Under the pieces are notes generated by a model that was given only the letters and a program-made list of their open reading frames with translations, was not told the DNA's origin and made no database searches. A DNA stretch of 64,000 nt. Origin: Tricholomella constricta. Lineage: Eukaryota > Basidiomycota > Agaricomycetes > Agaricales > Lyophyllaceae. Positions 1 through 10,793 of this stretch are shown here, piece after piece. The stretch is from the NCBI GenBank assembly GCA_013368375.1, contig JAACJP010000011.1:248001-312000 (forward strand), written 5' to 3'. The first letter of the stretch is position 1. Each line of letters begins with the position of its first letter. Both the position numbers and the translations under genes were made by a program.

Positions 1-1150
1 GGGGGAAGAGGTCGGAGTGGTACCTTCGAAGATTGAGGTTGAGGTTCTGAATTGACATCCTCGTCATCTTCATCATCCTCCTCTCCTGCACCATCTTCTA
101 AAAAGTTGGACTCTGTATCCCCACCACTTGTGACGTCGTCGGTGTCGACATCTTCGAACAACAGGTCAGAGGGGTCCCCATCTGTCGCAGGGAGATATTC
201 GGGTCCTGATTCCGCCACTGAGAGAGAGTCATTATCTTGATCGGGTCTGGAGGACCCTAATGAAGGTGCAAATAGAGGAGGGCTAGGCACAGATTGTTCT
301 TCGAGGGGAACTGTAAGACGTGACACTGAATTGTACATTGCAGGAAAAGGAGTAGCCATAGAGGACTCCGAAGGTGACAGAGAAGCGCCACTCGCTGAAC
401 GATGAGATGGACCAGTTGCATTAAAACCGGGAACATGCTAATGTAATTTTAAATAGTCAGGCAGAGCATTTGTTAGCCATGTAGTTGACGACACATACCA
501 ATCCTCTGATAGCCCATTTCCGAGAAGACTGGCTAGGCGACCCAAAAGCCACGTACTTTCGTGGTCTTCCTACGGGTTTCTTCTTGGCCGGGACCTGATG
601 ACCTTGCGCTGCTTCGAGTTGTCGTGGCCCAGAACCTCGCGGCCGACCCACCGGTCGCTTAACCTTTGGTGGCTCGACCTCTGCTGGAGTGGGGGCCTTG
701 TTCAATTCACTCTTCCTCGGACGACCAGGGTTTCTGGGCGGCTGTCTTAATCCCTCGTCTGTTTCCTCGGGCGTTGTAAGAAGAAAATGCAGACGTAGGG
801 AAATATGTTGGGTTGTTGGACTCGTCTGCCCACTGTGCACTACACAATAAGGAAAGCGTCCATGAGTAAAGGTTCATGGGTATTTAGAGGTAGCTCACAC
901 TGACGAGGATTCAGCAGTTTCGTCATTTTTTTCAGCCGTCATGCCCGAGCTTTGTGTGACGCTGAAAATCCTTGTACATGAGAAAGTACCAATCTTCTTG
1001 AAGACAAAATGCGCACCTGCTTGAAAAGTATCTCTTTTCCAATTCATCTAGCTTCTGAAGATCATCGAGAGTGAATTCCAGATTCTCGAGCACATCATCG
1101 TAGATATCTTCACCCATAATGCTTGATGATAGTCCAAAAGGCTGCTCCAT
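1..1150 (-). CDS. AT-hook protein, 5' part (runs off left edge)
   Basis: The gene reads leftward and its 3' end lies outside the window. The start at 1150 opens an acidic segment (EDIYDDVLENLEFTLDDL, then LDELEKRYF). Next come three AT-hook-like cores at about 560-720 (GRPRK, VGRPRGSG, VGRPRKY) set among lysines and prolines, then a Ser/Pro-rich stretch and a strongly acidic run (GEEDDEDDEDV) at about 52-90. The intron at 438-498 is clear and in phase. Two more between 840 and 1013 are less certain, as is the frame between 740 and 840. AT-hooks bind the minor groove of AT-rich DNA, so a nuclear DNA-binding role is inferred. The FTLDDLQKLDEL opening is loosely like the start of fungal exonuclease V or Dna2 proteins, but no catalytic domain lies inside the window, so the family is left open. 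Confidence 0.6.
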
Positions 1151-2399
1151 GTATCGGTGGGCTTCTGGACATCGAAAAAAATCCTCTTACGTCTGAGATG
1201 GAAGGTCAAGCCGAATAATGGGATAGCAACGAGCGGAATGAGCGGTAGAGCGCACTTAAGCCTATGTTTCAGACGCGCATTAAATTAGTAAACAAGCAAG
1301 CAGATGGGGACAGTATTGGTTCATTGATTATTTCACTTCAAAAATGTGATTGACGGCCTCTTTGGATGTAACTAGGACACAGACATGAACTGGAGTAGCG
1401 CGGACTGGAGAGAAAAGTCATCGTGAAGGCTGAAGCAAAAGACGACGGGTTCCCAAATACACGTGAGATTCGATTTCAAACTCCGTAGTATCAGAATCCA
1501 GTATCCTTCAACCCAATGAGTATCGAGCCTAATTTATTGAAGATTAATGTATTTCGACACTGTAGGGATGCATCTACTCGTATATGTCAGATAATTCGGG
1601 ATCAGCTTTGTGATATACGAGTTGTGGATTCGGATATATCGGCCCGTGGCACGCAGGCCTCGGAACTAGGAGACCCCAGCGGGACTCCCGATCGGCGTGT
1701 CCCGGCCCGCTTTGTCTTTGTGTTTGTCTGCCGTGGGAACCGAGCGTTTTTGTTATAATAGATTAAGCTGACCATCACTGAGACGCATTGGGATTCGCCA
1801 TTCCATAAGGAAAAGCCACTCGCAGAAGGCATTCCTACACACGCTGCATCGTGATTGTTGTGGAAGATGGCGACGACGACATAGATTAGATTCGAGTCCG
1901 GTAATTGGCACGCAGTCATATATTATAGGTAAGTATAGCGCTAGCAGGCCCGGCCTAATTTGACAGCATTTTCGAGGAATTTTTCATGGTCGATGCAAGA
2001 GAAATCTCCGAGTCGATAAAGTGTTCGTTTCCGTGAATTTGTTTCAATACTTTCAGAATGATCGATTTTAACAGCGTAATAGTCTTCACATGCTCCGTAG
2101 AATCACAAGCAACTTCTCGCAAAACAAAAACGCTGATGGAATATCGATCACCGGCAACGGCGTTCAACATTCAATCGTGGCTCCCTTAATCCCAAAAAAT
2201 GTCACTTAATTCAGGTGGCATGTTCTTGTCAATGACTTGTACAGTCCGCGTTGTGCCAGAAGCTGTGTTGAATGAGTGGAGGTTCCATGTCATTGGATAC
2301 GCACTACATTTGCGCTCTATATAAGACCGCGTTTCGGGAATGGAGTACTAGTCAACCTTCCGTCAAACAAAGTCCACCTTTAAAAAGGATCATCCAGCT
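1151..2399. other. intergenic, no supported gene
   Basis: Open frames on both strands here (for example 1602-1919 and 1955-2170, minus) have no recognisable domain and no clear intron structure, so they are not called. A good TATA element (CTATATAAG) sits at about 2317-2325 on the plus strand, 40 bases after an ATTGG (2297-2301), but it points into the 3' end of the minus-strand MIX17 gene. The stretch presumably holds the promoter of the AT-hook gene and the 3' flank of MIX17. Confidence 0.5.
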
Positions 2400-3027
2400 C
2401 TAGTAAGGGGCAGCTGCTGCCTGGCACTTCACGACAGAATCGACACGTAAGCATTCAACCCATGGAACATGTATAAAAAGGACGTACGGCCTTGAGTTGA
2501 TCGAGGTACCACGAGCAAGAAGGAAGATCAGCCTTCTCCAAGCACTTCGTGAAGTCTAGCATATTATTATTAGAATCGGGAGAAACAGTCAATGTAGAAC
2601 AACGTGCCCTTAGCCTGGACTTCGCAATTCATGCCGCTTTGGAACTGCTGTTGTTGCTGCACAGGAGGCGCTTGAGCCTCTGCGGGTGCAGAAGAGCTAC
2701 CACCAAAGAGCATGCTGGACAGTCCATGTCCAATGGTAGATCCGATAGCTACCGAACCAGCTGTCGCAGCCATCGAAGCAAGCATACCCGGCCCTGACGA
2801 GGTAGCACCGGCAGCAGGGGCTGCTGTCGCAGGAGGAGCCGGGGCGTGAGGGGCTGCGTAGCCGGCAGGTGCAGCTGCGGTATGGGCTCCGCGAGTCTGT
2901 GCCGGTGCAGGTGCAGGAGCAGCACGAGGAGCAGCACGGGAGGCAGGGGCAGAACGACCACGGGATGAGCGCTGGATACCAGGTTAGACAGCAGCGATAA
3001 ATGGCATTGGTGGATACTTACAGCCAT
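2400..3027 (-). CDS. MIX17: MIX17/CHCHD2-type twin-CX9C mitochondrial protein
   Basis: Spliced from four exons (3027-3022, 2971-2608, 2555-2488, 2426-2400) this gives 154 residues, close to the 150 or so usual for CHCHD2/CHCHD10/MIX17. It has a basic Ala/Pro-rich N-terminus, then a conserved Gly/Ala-rich hydrophobic segment ([20 protein letters not shown]), a Gln run, and a C-terminal CHCH domain with cysteines at about 118, 128, 137 and 147, two exact CX9C pairs. Family members are oxidised by Mia40 and reside in the intermembrane space, where they affect cristae and respiration. The first exon holds only two codons. The second intron (2556-2607) begins with GC rather than GT. The CX9C spacing and reading phase both require that junction. 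The last intron (2427-2487) restores the final cysteine. Confidence 0.9.
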
Positions 3028-3245
3028 TATAGATATGTGTACTTGGTTTGTGGTGGTGGTTGTGTAAAAACAAACGTCCGGATACGGAGTCCAAGAAATT
3101 CTTGCAGCTTGCGTGGCCGACCGATGCCGAAGTAAAACACGACCATACAAACCGTTCTCCCGAAAAATATTCTCGTCACGTCGAGAACAAGCGGGAGGAG
3201 ACTGAACAGCCCACTATATCATTCCTCCAGGGCCTTCCAACTCGC

Positions 3246-4861
3246 ATGGCCCTCGGCATTTCTCGTCGGTGCATCGGTGCCCTATGTCTCCAGCAAGGCC
3301 CTAGTTTTACACTTGCCGGACCTTCCCGACTTGGTGGCTCCAATCTGAGCTTCGCCGTTCGTGGTTATGCTGTTTCAGCTGCGAAGCCGAAACAGAAAAC
3401 TAAAAGAATCACCACTTCTACCATAAAAGCCGCTTTGAAATCCACTCCAAGCTCCAAAGGCCCCAAGAAGACGACCACCAAACCCGCTGGCTCAGCTGAT
3501 GCCAAAACTTCGTCGCATCGGTCTTCCGCGACAGCCGCCAGGGAAACGCGTAAAGCATCTTCTGGAGGGATGGCTTACAAAATTCCGGAGAAGAAGGAGG
3601 AAGCATTGACAGAGGAGGAGCAAATGGCGCAGGTCGAGCAGATCATGAACATGTCGAACGTTTTCCCGACGGCGGATCCCTGGGGGCAACGAGTAGAGAC
3701 GCTAGGTGGGTCACCTCTATTGACCACATTTCTTAATGCAGAATGCAGTTGACGCGCTTATTACCTGTACAAATCCTCTGTGGCGCGTTCCCGACTGCTC
3801 GCTCCCATTCATCGTCTAGAGGTGTTATCTATCGTGTATACATTTTCCCTCTGCTTCATCTCAATATTCTACCGAAATCTTGAATGAGAGCTGACGTTTT
3901 AACCCCACAAGTATAGATGTCATGATTCCATACTCTACGCAGCTTGCAAACCGCCAAGATTACCCAACTTGGCGGGCTATGTTTGACCAATTCTTACAGA
4001 ATCGGCATAACGACGCCAAAAACTTCACAAGGTGTGCTAGCGTCAACGTTGGTTGGGACATAAACAATTTTAATAATGCTTTTTACAGTATGCTCATGCT
4101 TGCGCACGAAAATGCCATCCCTGGCGTTGACCTTTTGGAATCCACGCGCACGCAGAAGTACCTTACACAATGGCCTTGGCGCCTCTTCACCACGACGTCC
4201 GTCATGAAGGGTTCGTGGACGGAGACTCTTCGCCAGTTGGCCCTCGAATCCTACCGCCAACTGAATTTCGCCCTTTCTCGGTGAGTAACGTTCGCACGTG
4301 GAGCCGCAGTTGCGTGCGATATTCGTTTATTCAATCTGCTCTATCTGATTCTAGGCAAGACGACCAAACAATCAAGGAGCTGTCCACATCAGTATACCAG
4401 GATCACATCATGCATCTCAGAAAGAGACAGCAGTCTCATTTCACCTATCTCTGGCGCTTCCATAAGGAGGTTACGCCTGCGCGGGTGGTGTCTATCCGTG
4501 CGACTGAGGGGTATCTCGCTACCGATGAGCCCAAGTTTGGCAATAGGATGATGGTTCACGCACTCATTCGCCTTGACACAGAACAGGTTCGTCCAATCTC
4601 CAATCTCTCCTTGGCAGGCTTTCCGTAGTTCTCCCCGCGCTCACTATCATTTGGCTACAGAGTCTTGAAATATATGATCGGCAGGGCAATCCGGTGCATA
4701 CCCGGCCCGCGAATGCAGCTGAACTGAATTTCGGGAAATACCCGGCGGAGAGAAGACGCGTCACCGAATATTTGGTTTTTGAAAAACGAATGTGGTACGA
4801 CGGCCCCTGGGTCATCCGAGAGCAGCTTTGGGAAGCGGCAAGGAGGAACCTAGCCGTCTAA
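3246..4861 (+). CDS. MRPL45: mitochondrial large-subunit ribosomal protein mL45 (Tim44-like domain)
   Basis: The start at 3246 gives a basic mitochondrial presequence (MALGISRRCIGAL) followed by a long Lys/Ser/Thr-rich linker. The body carries the Tim44/mL45 fold: residues around TLRQLALESYRQLNFALSR, then VVSIRATEGYLA, VHALIRLDTEQSLEIYD and the closing VTEYLVFEKRMWYDGPW. mL45 and the related yeast Mba1 sit near the exit tunnel of the mitoribosome and help insert nascent chains into the inner membrane. Introns at 4032-4088, 4281-4354 and 4587-4660 are in phase and restore conserved text. The first, 3706-3916, is long for this genome (211 nt) and could hide a small exon. It reads out just downstream of the divergently transcribed MIX17, starting about 220 bp away. 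Confidence 0.85.
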
Positions 4862-6350
4862 TCGGTCCTTGCATCCGTAGGCGATGCACAAAATCGCTGT
4901 TCGGAGTGGACTATCCTATTTCTATAAGCCTAATAATTGAGCATCGCAAATAAAATCAGACTCTCGTATAAACAAGATGTCAGTCTCCATTCTACATCAT
5001 ATGAAGGAGATGTGGACCCACGAACGTAGTAAACCCTTAAACCCAAATGGTATTGTGAAAGGTGAGCCGGCGGTACCTTTATTTATAGAGATTGATCGCC
5101 CTCGGGTCTCCTTCGATTTTAACTCCCGCGGCGCGGCGCAAACGACGGTCGCATTGCACATTGTTCTCCAGATCGCGTACAAAAATCTCAAATATTTAAT
5201 CAGTGTTACCGGGTCCGACCGAGATAGCATCCTCGCCACTGCGCAAACGTCGGCCGGGAACGCGACATGTACACCATGGTCCAGGAGGTTTCGGCATTCT
5301 CCTGAGGGCGATGCGGCTACTAAGGAGAGTACTTGTATCACCGTGGAACGAGCCGGAGAATGTCAAACACGCATGATCCGTATTGTATCCACGTAGCCTG
5401 CCATACGTGTGTCTGGATCTGAGCTGGCAACCAGCATATTGAGTGCGAGGAATACATGTTTTGACGAGAACTGCGCAAGTTAGATATTGATGTCGGCGAG
5501 GTGCCATATCACCTCCATACGATATATGTCAACACAACATATATGCAAGTGTCCGTGCCTCGACTGGATGGGATATGGATCTGTTCGAGCTGTTCTCACT
5601 GCCCTTGGTGCCTAGAAGTGGCATGACGTGCCGTGCGATGCGACACGGCCATAAAGCACGTCCGTTCAACGCTATGTAGTCGGAAACCCATGCCAAGGAC
5701 GTGCCGTTGGGATGGCGACAGGAGTCCGGCAGGCGCGCAGCTGCAATGCCAGTGATACCGATATTATATGAGAATGTGCGTCGAAGTTAGTCATTGATAT
5801 CTGTGCTGTGGGATCACTAGGTGGATTGCAAACAACAGTGCGTTGTATCAAGGAGGTGATGGTTACCCTGGGTGGCCAATCTGATTTTGTATAATGAATT
5901 GATCTATTTGTGATTCAAATTTAATATGTATGTGAACAGTTCGCAAAATCAATGCGAAAGGTAAAATAAGGTAGGAAATAAATCAACTATATCCAAGATC
6001 TATGTAAGACTATGTACGAAGGAGCAGTATGTCCAGCAGAACGAAAAGGAATGTGGGGGTTTAGAACAATATGTAATTACGTCTAAGGTAATTGATGAAG
6101 GCGAAGGAGCGTATAGATACAATGGCGCGAAGTGGCAAAGCGAATAAATTACAACGCGTGGTTTGGGGATAGAAGTTGGGAGAACAAATACAGTGTTGGC
6201 GGTTCGAGTTTCATGAGTGGATAGTTTTGATTGGTGTGTGGGCTTTGATCAAGCATGCGAGCAATGATATTTCTGAATTGTAAAGAGGTCAGATACGATA
6301 GATGACCGAGGAAGAAGTATAGAAACTGACTTTTGGGTACGAGATTGAAT
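4862..6350. other. intergenic; one weak 139-codon frame
   Basis: A plus-strand frame at 4977-5396 follows a TATAAA-like element at about 4965, but its product (starting MSVSILHHMKEMW) matches no family I know. The opposite strand has an equally long frame over the same bases, so I do not call it. The rest (5400-6350) is AT-richer, with no coding signal, and contains the 3' flank of the terpene synthase. Confidence 0.4.
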
Positions 6351-7562
6351 TCAAACTCGGCGAGGAAGGAGATTTACAACGTGGGTGGCTTTGACTTCCC
6401 GCCCCGTCTTCCCAAAATATCTTTCGCTTTCGAACGACCAGTGGAGTGACCCTACTATCCAGTCAGCGAGTCCATTGACGTAGGTGTTGACATCCTTGTC
6501 AATTTCAGGGCCCCAGGAAGGAAGGTTGGCCCTATCATCGACGAAGCGGTCAATGGACTGCTTGCACATGGTACCAACGAAGTCGACGGCGGATTGGAGG
6601 TCGAGGCCCTCTTCGCTCATCACGACGGGGATCATGTTGTGTGTGTCCCCTTTCGACTGTTCGACGTTGTATGAGAATATATCCTTGAAAAGAAAGGGAC
6701 AATGAGCACGAGGCCACCACGTTGTGCGGATGTAAATGAAAACATACGTTGGACCATGTTACAAGGTCGTTTGCCGCTTCCCCAAGGGACTGTATAATTG
6801 GATGTTCCATGACTTCGTCAGGGATGTCGAGATTATTTGCGTCTATCAACACACACGATGAGCATGAGCCCAGATATTGAAAACGGGGAAAACTCACACT
6901 CAATGAGCGCCCAGCACGGCTTGCACCCAGATGTATCGCGACGAAGAGCAATGTAAGACTCAAGATCGGGGATTATGCCAGCCTCACGATCAATTGCCTG
7001 CTGCGTGACGCTCTGGAAGAAGAAGTCGAACGTCTCGATGAAACGCTGCTGTGCGCCGGGTGACGCAGTAACGATCATCCGTTTGTAGTAGCTGTAGGTG
7101 CGAAGTCAAAATCAGCGGGGTGTCCCCTAAACAGACGTATGATCGCACATACTCTCTGGTCATCTTCCCCACCCGCGCAGGCGATTGGTAGGTGTGAGGG
7201 TGGTAGAGTGAATTCAACACGACGTCGGCAGTCGAGCGCGTGCCACGGTTATCCATGTCATCCGAGAGGTTGTCGAGGTGGAAGAGGTAGGTAAGGAAGT
7301 CGTTGCATACTCTGAGCTGGGGACAACCGGCGTCCGGGTAGCACATAGCAGTGAGTAGCCCGGCCTTGAGGCCATGGAAGGCATCGCGCTTCTTCCCGGT
7401 AAGGTTTCCACCCTTGAAGAGCCAACGTTTGGTCTCGGAGGTTACTTGCTTTCGATGGCGGCTGACACGCTTCTTGAAGGTGCAGTGCGATACGAGGTCT
7501 GGTAGAACGATCTTGGTGACAGGCGCGGTGGGCGAGTTGTTTGGTGGTTGAGTGGCTGACAT
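6351..7562 (-). CDS. sesquiterpene synthase (class I terpene cyclase)
   Basis: Four exons (7562-7153, 7091-6898, 6842-6748, 6683-6351) give 343 residues, normal for Agaricomycete sesquiterpene synthases. The first metal-binding motif is DNLSDDMD (residues 97-104, an Asn form of DDxxD). The second, NDIFSYNVE at 233-241, fits NDxxSxxxE and is created by splicing the third intron. An RY pair stands near the C-terminus. Such enzymes ionise farnesyl diphosphate with Mg2+ and cyclise it in the cytosol. Stretches such as SPGAQQRFIETFD and the spacing of motifs resemble the clade that includes protoilludene synthases, but the product cannot be told from sequence. No P450, oxidoreductase or pathway transcription factor is adjacent, so a stand-alone gene is the simplest reading. 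Confidence 0.93.
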
Positions 7563-7687
7563 GTTGACGACGATGGTTGAGGTGGTGAGCGAGCTAAGAG
7601 AGAAAAGAGGAAGAAAGTCAGAAGAAAAAGCAGCCAGAACGAGTCAGATAGCAAAGGAAGTGAAAGACAGAGATTAGTCGGGTACGC

Positions 7688-7695
7688 TTTTTATA
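7688..7695 (-). promoter_or_regulatory. TATA box of the sesquiterpene synthase
   Basis: On the minus strand the bases read TATAAAAA, 126 bp before the ATG of the synthase. Position and orientation suit a core promoter with a leader of roughly 90 bases. This is read from sequence only. Confidence 0.5.
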
Positions 7696-9755
7696 GGCGG
7701 GATATGTGATCGCTGTCCGATTCTAAACCGGGCTGGAGACCTCCATACAGGGAAACAAGGTTTCAGGCTTCGCGCTTCGCCTACAGGGCCGTTGGTGCGG
7801 TGTCTACTTAAAGGATATAAAAGAAGGCACGGATGCGGAGCCAGATCCAACATGCCCGTCAGGAATATGCGCCGTACACCCCGATCCGAAATCATGCCCG
7901 AAAGTCTGTCTAGCCGAGAGTATTCTGTGAGCAATATTCGGGGATAACACGAGAGAACATGCAGGACGCGACAGCCTGTAGAGATCTTCCAAATGAGATC
8001 CATTGTCCTGCATCATCAACTCCGTTAGTTCGCTCGCACGCCAATTGCAGATTTCGTGAAATGGAGGTCGAGTCAAGGTATCCAATGGGTGCGAGAGATC
8101 CCAGTTTAAGTTCGGTAATCCCAAAGGGTCCCTTACTCCTTGGCGCCTGCTATGTTTCAGTCTTGTCGCCTGGCAGAGGCTCACACGGGCGTCGGCAGCA
8201 GCAGATGCCCAACAAGCAACGGAGAAACGCGTGATCTGGCATCCATCCAATGGATATTGTTGGACATTGCAGCCTCCTTGGACGGCACCGAGAGTCATCG
8301 GATGCAACTTGACTTGAACAGATGGTGGGGATGAGCACAGCACTGAGCAGACTGCAGTGATGATTGAACTGGTGCGGCAAGCTAATACCACGTGAGAAAT
8401 TAAAATTCTTTTTGTTTCCGTTGCTCGGTCTCCGTCTGGTGGCTATGCATTCTTTTTTTTTCCTTTTTACAATTTGTCGATGAATAGTCGTCCTCAATTT
8501 GCAGTTTATTTCGCCAGTTTATTTCTTGGTACTCAGGCACACGAGTTGATGGACCACATGGTACTGTGAAAAGGCTTTTGCGGAGATATCTGAGTTGTTG
8601 TGCCGACTGTGGCACGAGAACTGAAGTCTACGTGTCTGACTAGACATTTCCCGTTTTTCACTAATCAAATCAACACTACGTATACTGTATGGCCAGGCCC
8701 ACTGAATATTACACATTTTGGCTCTATAACCGTTAGTAGCCCGACCGTGAGGCGATTGTTGCAAAATTCGGCACCCCGGCCAGATTGTAGTTCAAGTCCG
8801 ACAGAGGTCTTGGCAGGACCAATATCATCCGCTCACGACTCGGCCAAGAAATAAACTGAGAAATAAACTGTAAATTGAGGACGACTAATATCACCGCAAC
8901 TCGGTCGCTGCTCTCTTCCCAAACGTCGGACTCGTCAGGTTTTCAAAAGGCGGTAACCGCTCGAAAATGAGAGTCTGGCTTGTCATTGACATCTGTTTCT
9001 GCTCCTTTGTCCCCTTCAAAATCATGCGCCGCTCGAGGTAAATTAGGCGGTCCAGGAGACACGGCTGGTATGCTTGCCGATATTTGTGTCCGTTGGTCGC
9101 TATCATTCACATCTTGTTACTCCTAGGAGTTCAATCATTGTCCTCCTAAGCGCAACGCCTCCGTCGCATTGGGAAAAGAGCCTTTCTCTTGGGCTCTGTT
9201 GATATAATACATTATTTTGAAATCCAAGGAGTCATTATAATAAATTACAATCCTAATTGAGGATCGCGCTCTGCTTCCGGTTGTTCGGAGGACTGGAGGA
9301 TGTGAAAAAATCATGTTTCGCTTCATCGCACCGGAAGCCCGCAGGAGTCTCTGAGATTTTGGCGAAATATTGACTCATTGTGTATACGTATAGCTAGCTG
9401 TCTGATTCAAATGATATTCACACATCCATTCTATGAAATGTATTACCTCCATATGGCACGTAAATACGCGACCTAGGATCGCGCTCCTGTCGGTAGATTC
9501 CTTGCGGGACTTACGAATATTTTTGGTCGCCGAATCGAAGGAGTTGATCTGGTTCTACCGTCGGTGTACCTGAAGGATCCTAATGACACTAAACGTGTTC
9601 TTGGAGTATTCTAGGTGAAAACGAGGTAACTAGTGTATGTGTTGGAGCAGGACTTTGACAGCGATGGAGACAGGATAGACCTCGCGGTTCAAGGTGCGAG
9701 CGGGTATATCGTACGACCACCGTTAACACATTCCAAAGCCAAAGGCACCGAGGAT
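7696..9755. other. gene-poor spacer
   Basis: A long minus-strand frame (7804-8391, 195 codons) is open but has no family resemblance and low hydrophobic order, so I treat it as chance or as a decayed gene. Between 8400 and 9750 the sequence is AT-rich with short frames only. No transposon ends or repeats were seen. Confidence 0.4.
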
Positions 9756-10466
9756 TCAGTCCACGCGTGTTACTAGGCGCCATATATTACAATTTGCAGA
9801 CGCAGATGATTCAATATGAAGAACAATAGAAAGATAGACGGCTTGACGACGCGCAATTATTGCCAAATTATTGTCAGCGGGTTGTGCTTCCATCTGGAGT
9901 AAACGTGAAGAGGTTTCGAGTGAGTCGTAAGCGGGAGTCAGAATGCCGTGAAACACGAGATAGCCCAAGCCCAGGATTACTCCGAAGGAGGAAGTTGCAG
10001 CCATGCTCCACGGTCCAAGGTGTCTGTGAATCCCAGCCCATCTTCTAGGACTGTATGCTGGTAGGTGTTTTTGTGATACACACGTATGCCGTTGACGCCC
10101 TGGCGCTGCGGATGGAAGGTCAGCGAACACGTAGTTCGGAGGGCCAGAGTCGGATGAAGCGTTGTCGTGTGTCGTGTTGAAGAGGTTGAGGTGATCCGGC
10201 GTTATCACGGGCGACGTCGATCTAGGCATGGTAAATGGTGGGTTTGAAGTCGCCATCTTCGCCATCTTTCCGTTAGAGAGGAGACCGGCGAGCGTGAGCT
10301 CGTTGTTCACCAAGTTGTTCACAGGCAAGGTTTGAAATTTACGAGTGTCAGTAAAGGAGTGCGCAGGTTTTGCTACCGGTCCACGGTTACGTGAGGCGAT
10401 GTATGGAAGCGCATAGGAGTCGAAGAAGTGATAGATGTACATGTGGTCACAGTGCTCCTGATACAT
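9756..10466 (-). CDS. hypothetical protein, doubtful
   Basis: A 236-codon uninterrupted frame with a plausible hydrophobic segment (SSFGVILGLGYLVFHGIL, about residues 158-175), preceded by a Ser/Pro-rich region. I recognise no domain. It could be one exon of a larger minus-strand gene, since the minus strand stays partly open up to about 10740, and the start chosen here is only the first Met of the frame. The plus strand has no competing long frame. Treat as a candidate only. Confidence 0.3.
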   Translation of the reverse strand: MYQEHCDHMYIYHFFDSYALPYIASRNRGPVAKPAHSFTDTRKFQTLPVNNLVNNELTLAGLLSNGKMAKMATSNPPFTMPRSTSPVITPDHLNLFNTTHDNASSDSGPPNYVFADLPSAAPGRQRHTCVSQKHLPAYSPRRWAGIHRHLGPWSMAATSSFGVILGLGYLVFHGILTPAYDSLETSSRLLQMEAQPADNNLAIIARRQAVYLSIVLHIESSASANCNIWRLVTRVD

Positions 10467-10793
10467 ATGCCAACGTTAACACTGGTGCATCGGTCATAGC
10501 AATTAAAGGACTGTGAATAAAAAAAACCAGCAGCACGTCAGCTTCTTGATACCAGAATTTCCCAGTTTTCGAGACTCCAAGGTGGCGCTGACAGGAAGTG
10601 GCCAGAAGCAAGATTGAGGCAGTCGTCCACGATAAGCCACATTCGAAGCGTTGGTGATTAGTTTCAACAAGCTTGCACAAACAAAGATGGAACGTGATCG
10701 TAACGCCGAGCTCAGGCTGAGGTCACCATTTACAGCCATCCACCAAAGTTAAATTACAACGACGGCCTCTTTCTCTCCACTTCATGCTCTAGG

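Noticed and set aside
2317..2325. Plus-strand TATA box with upstream ATTGG
   Set aside because: No plus-strand gene follows. It would only give antisense to MIX17. Kept as a note, not a promoter call.
4977..5396. 139-codon plus-strand frame with a nearby TATAAA
   Set aside because: The opposite strand has a similar frame, and no domain or intron logic supports either.
7804..8391. 195-codon minus-strand open frame
   Set aside because: No domain, no splice logic, and composition like translated non-coding DNA.
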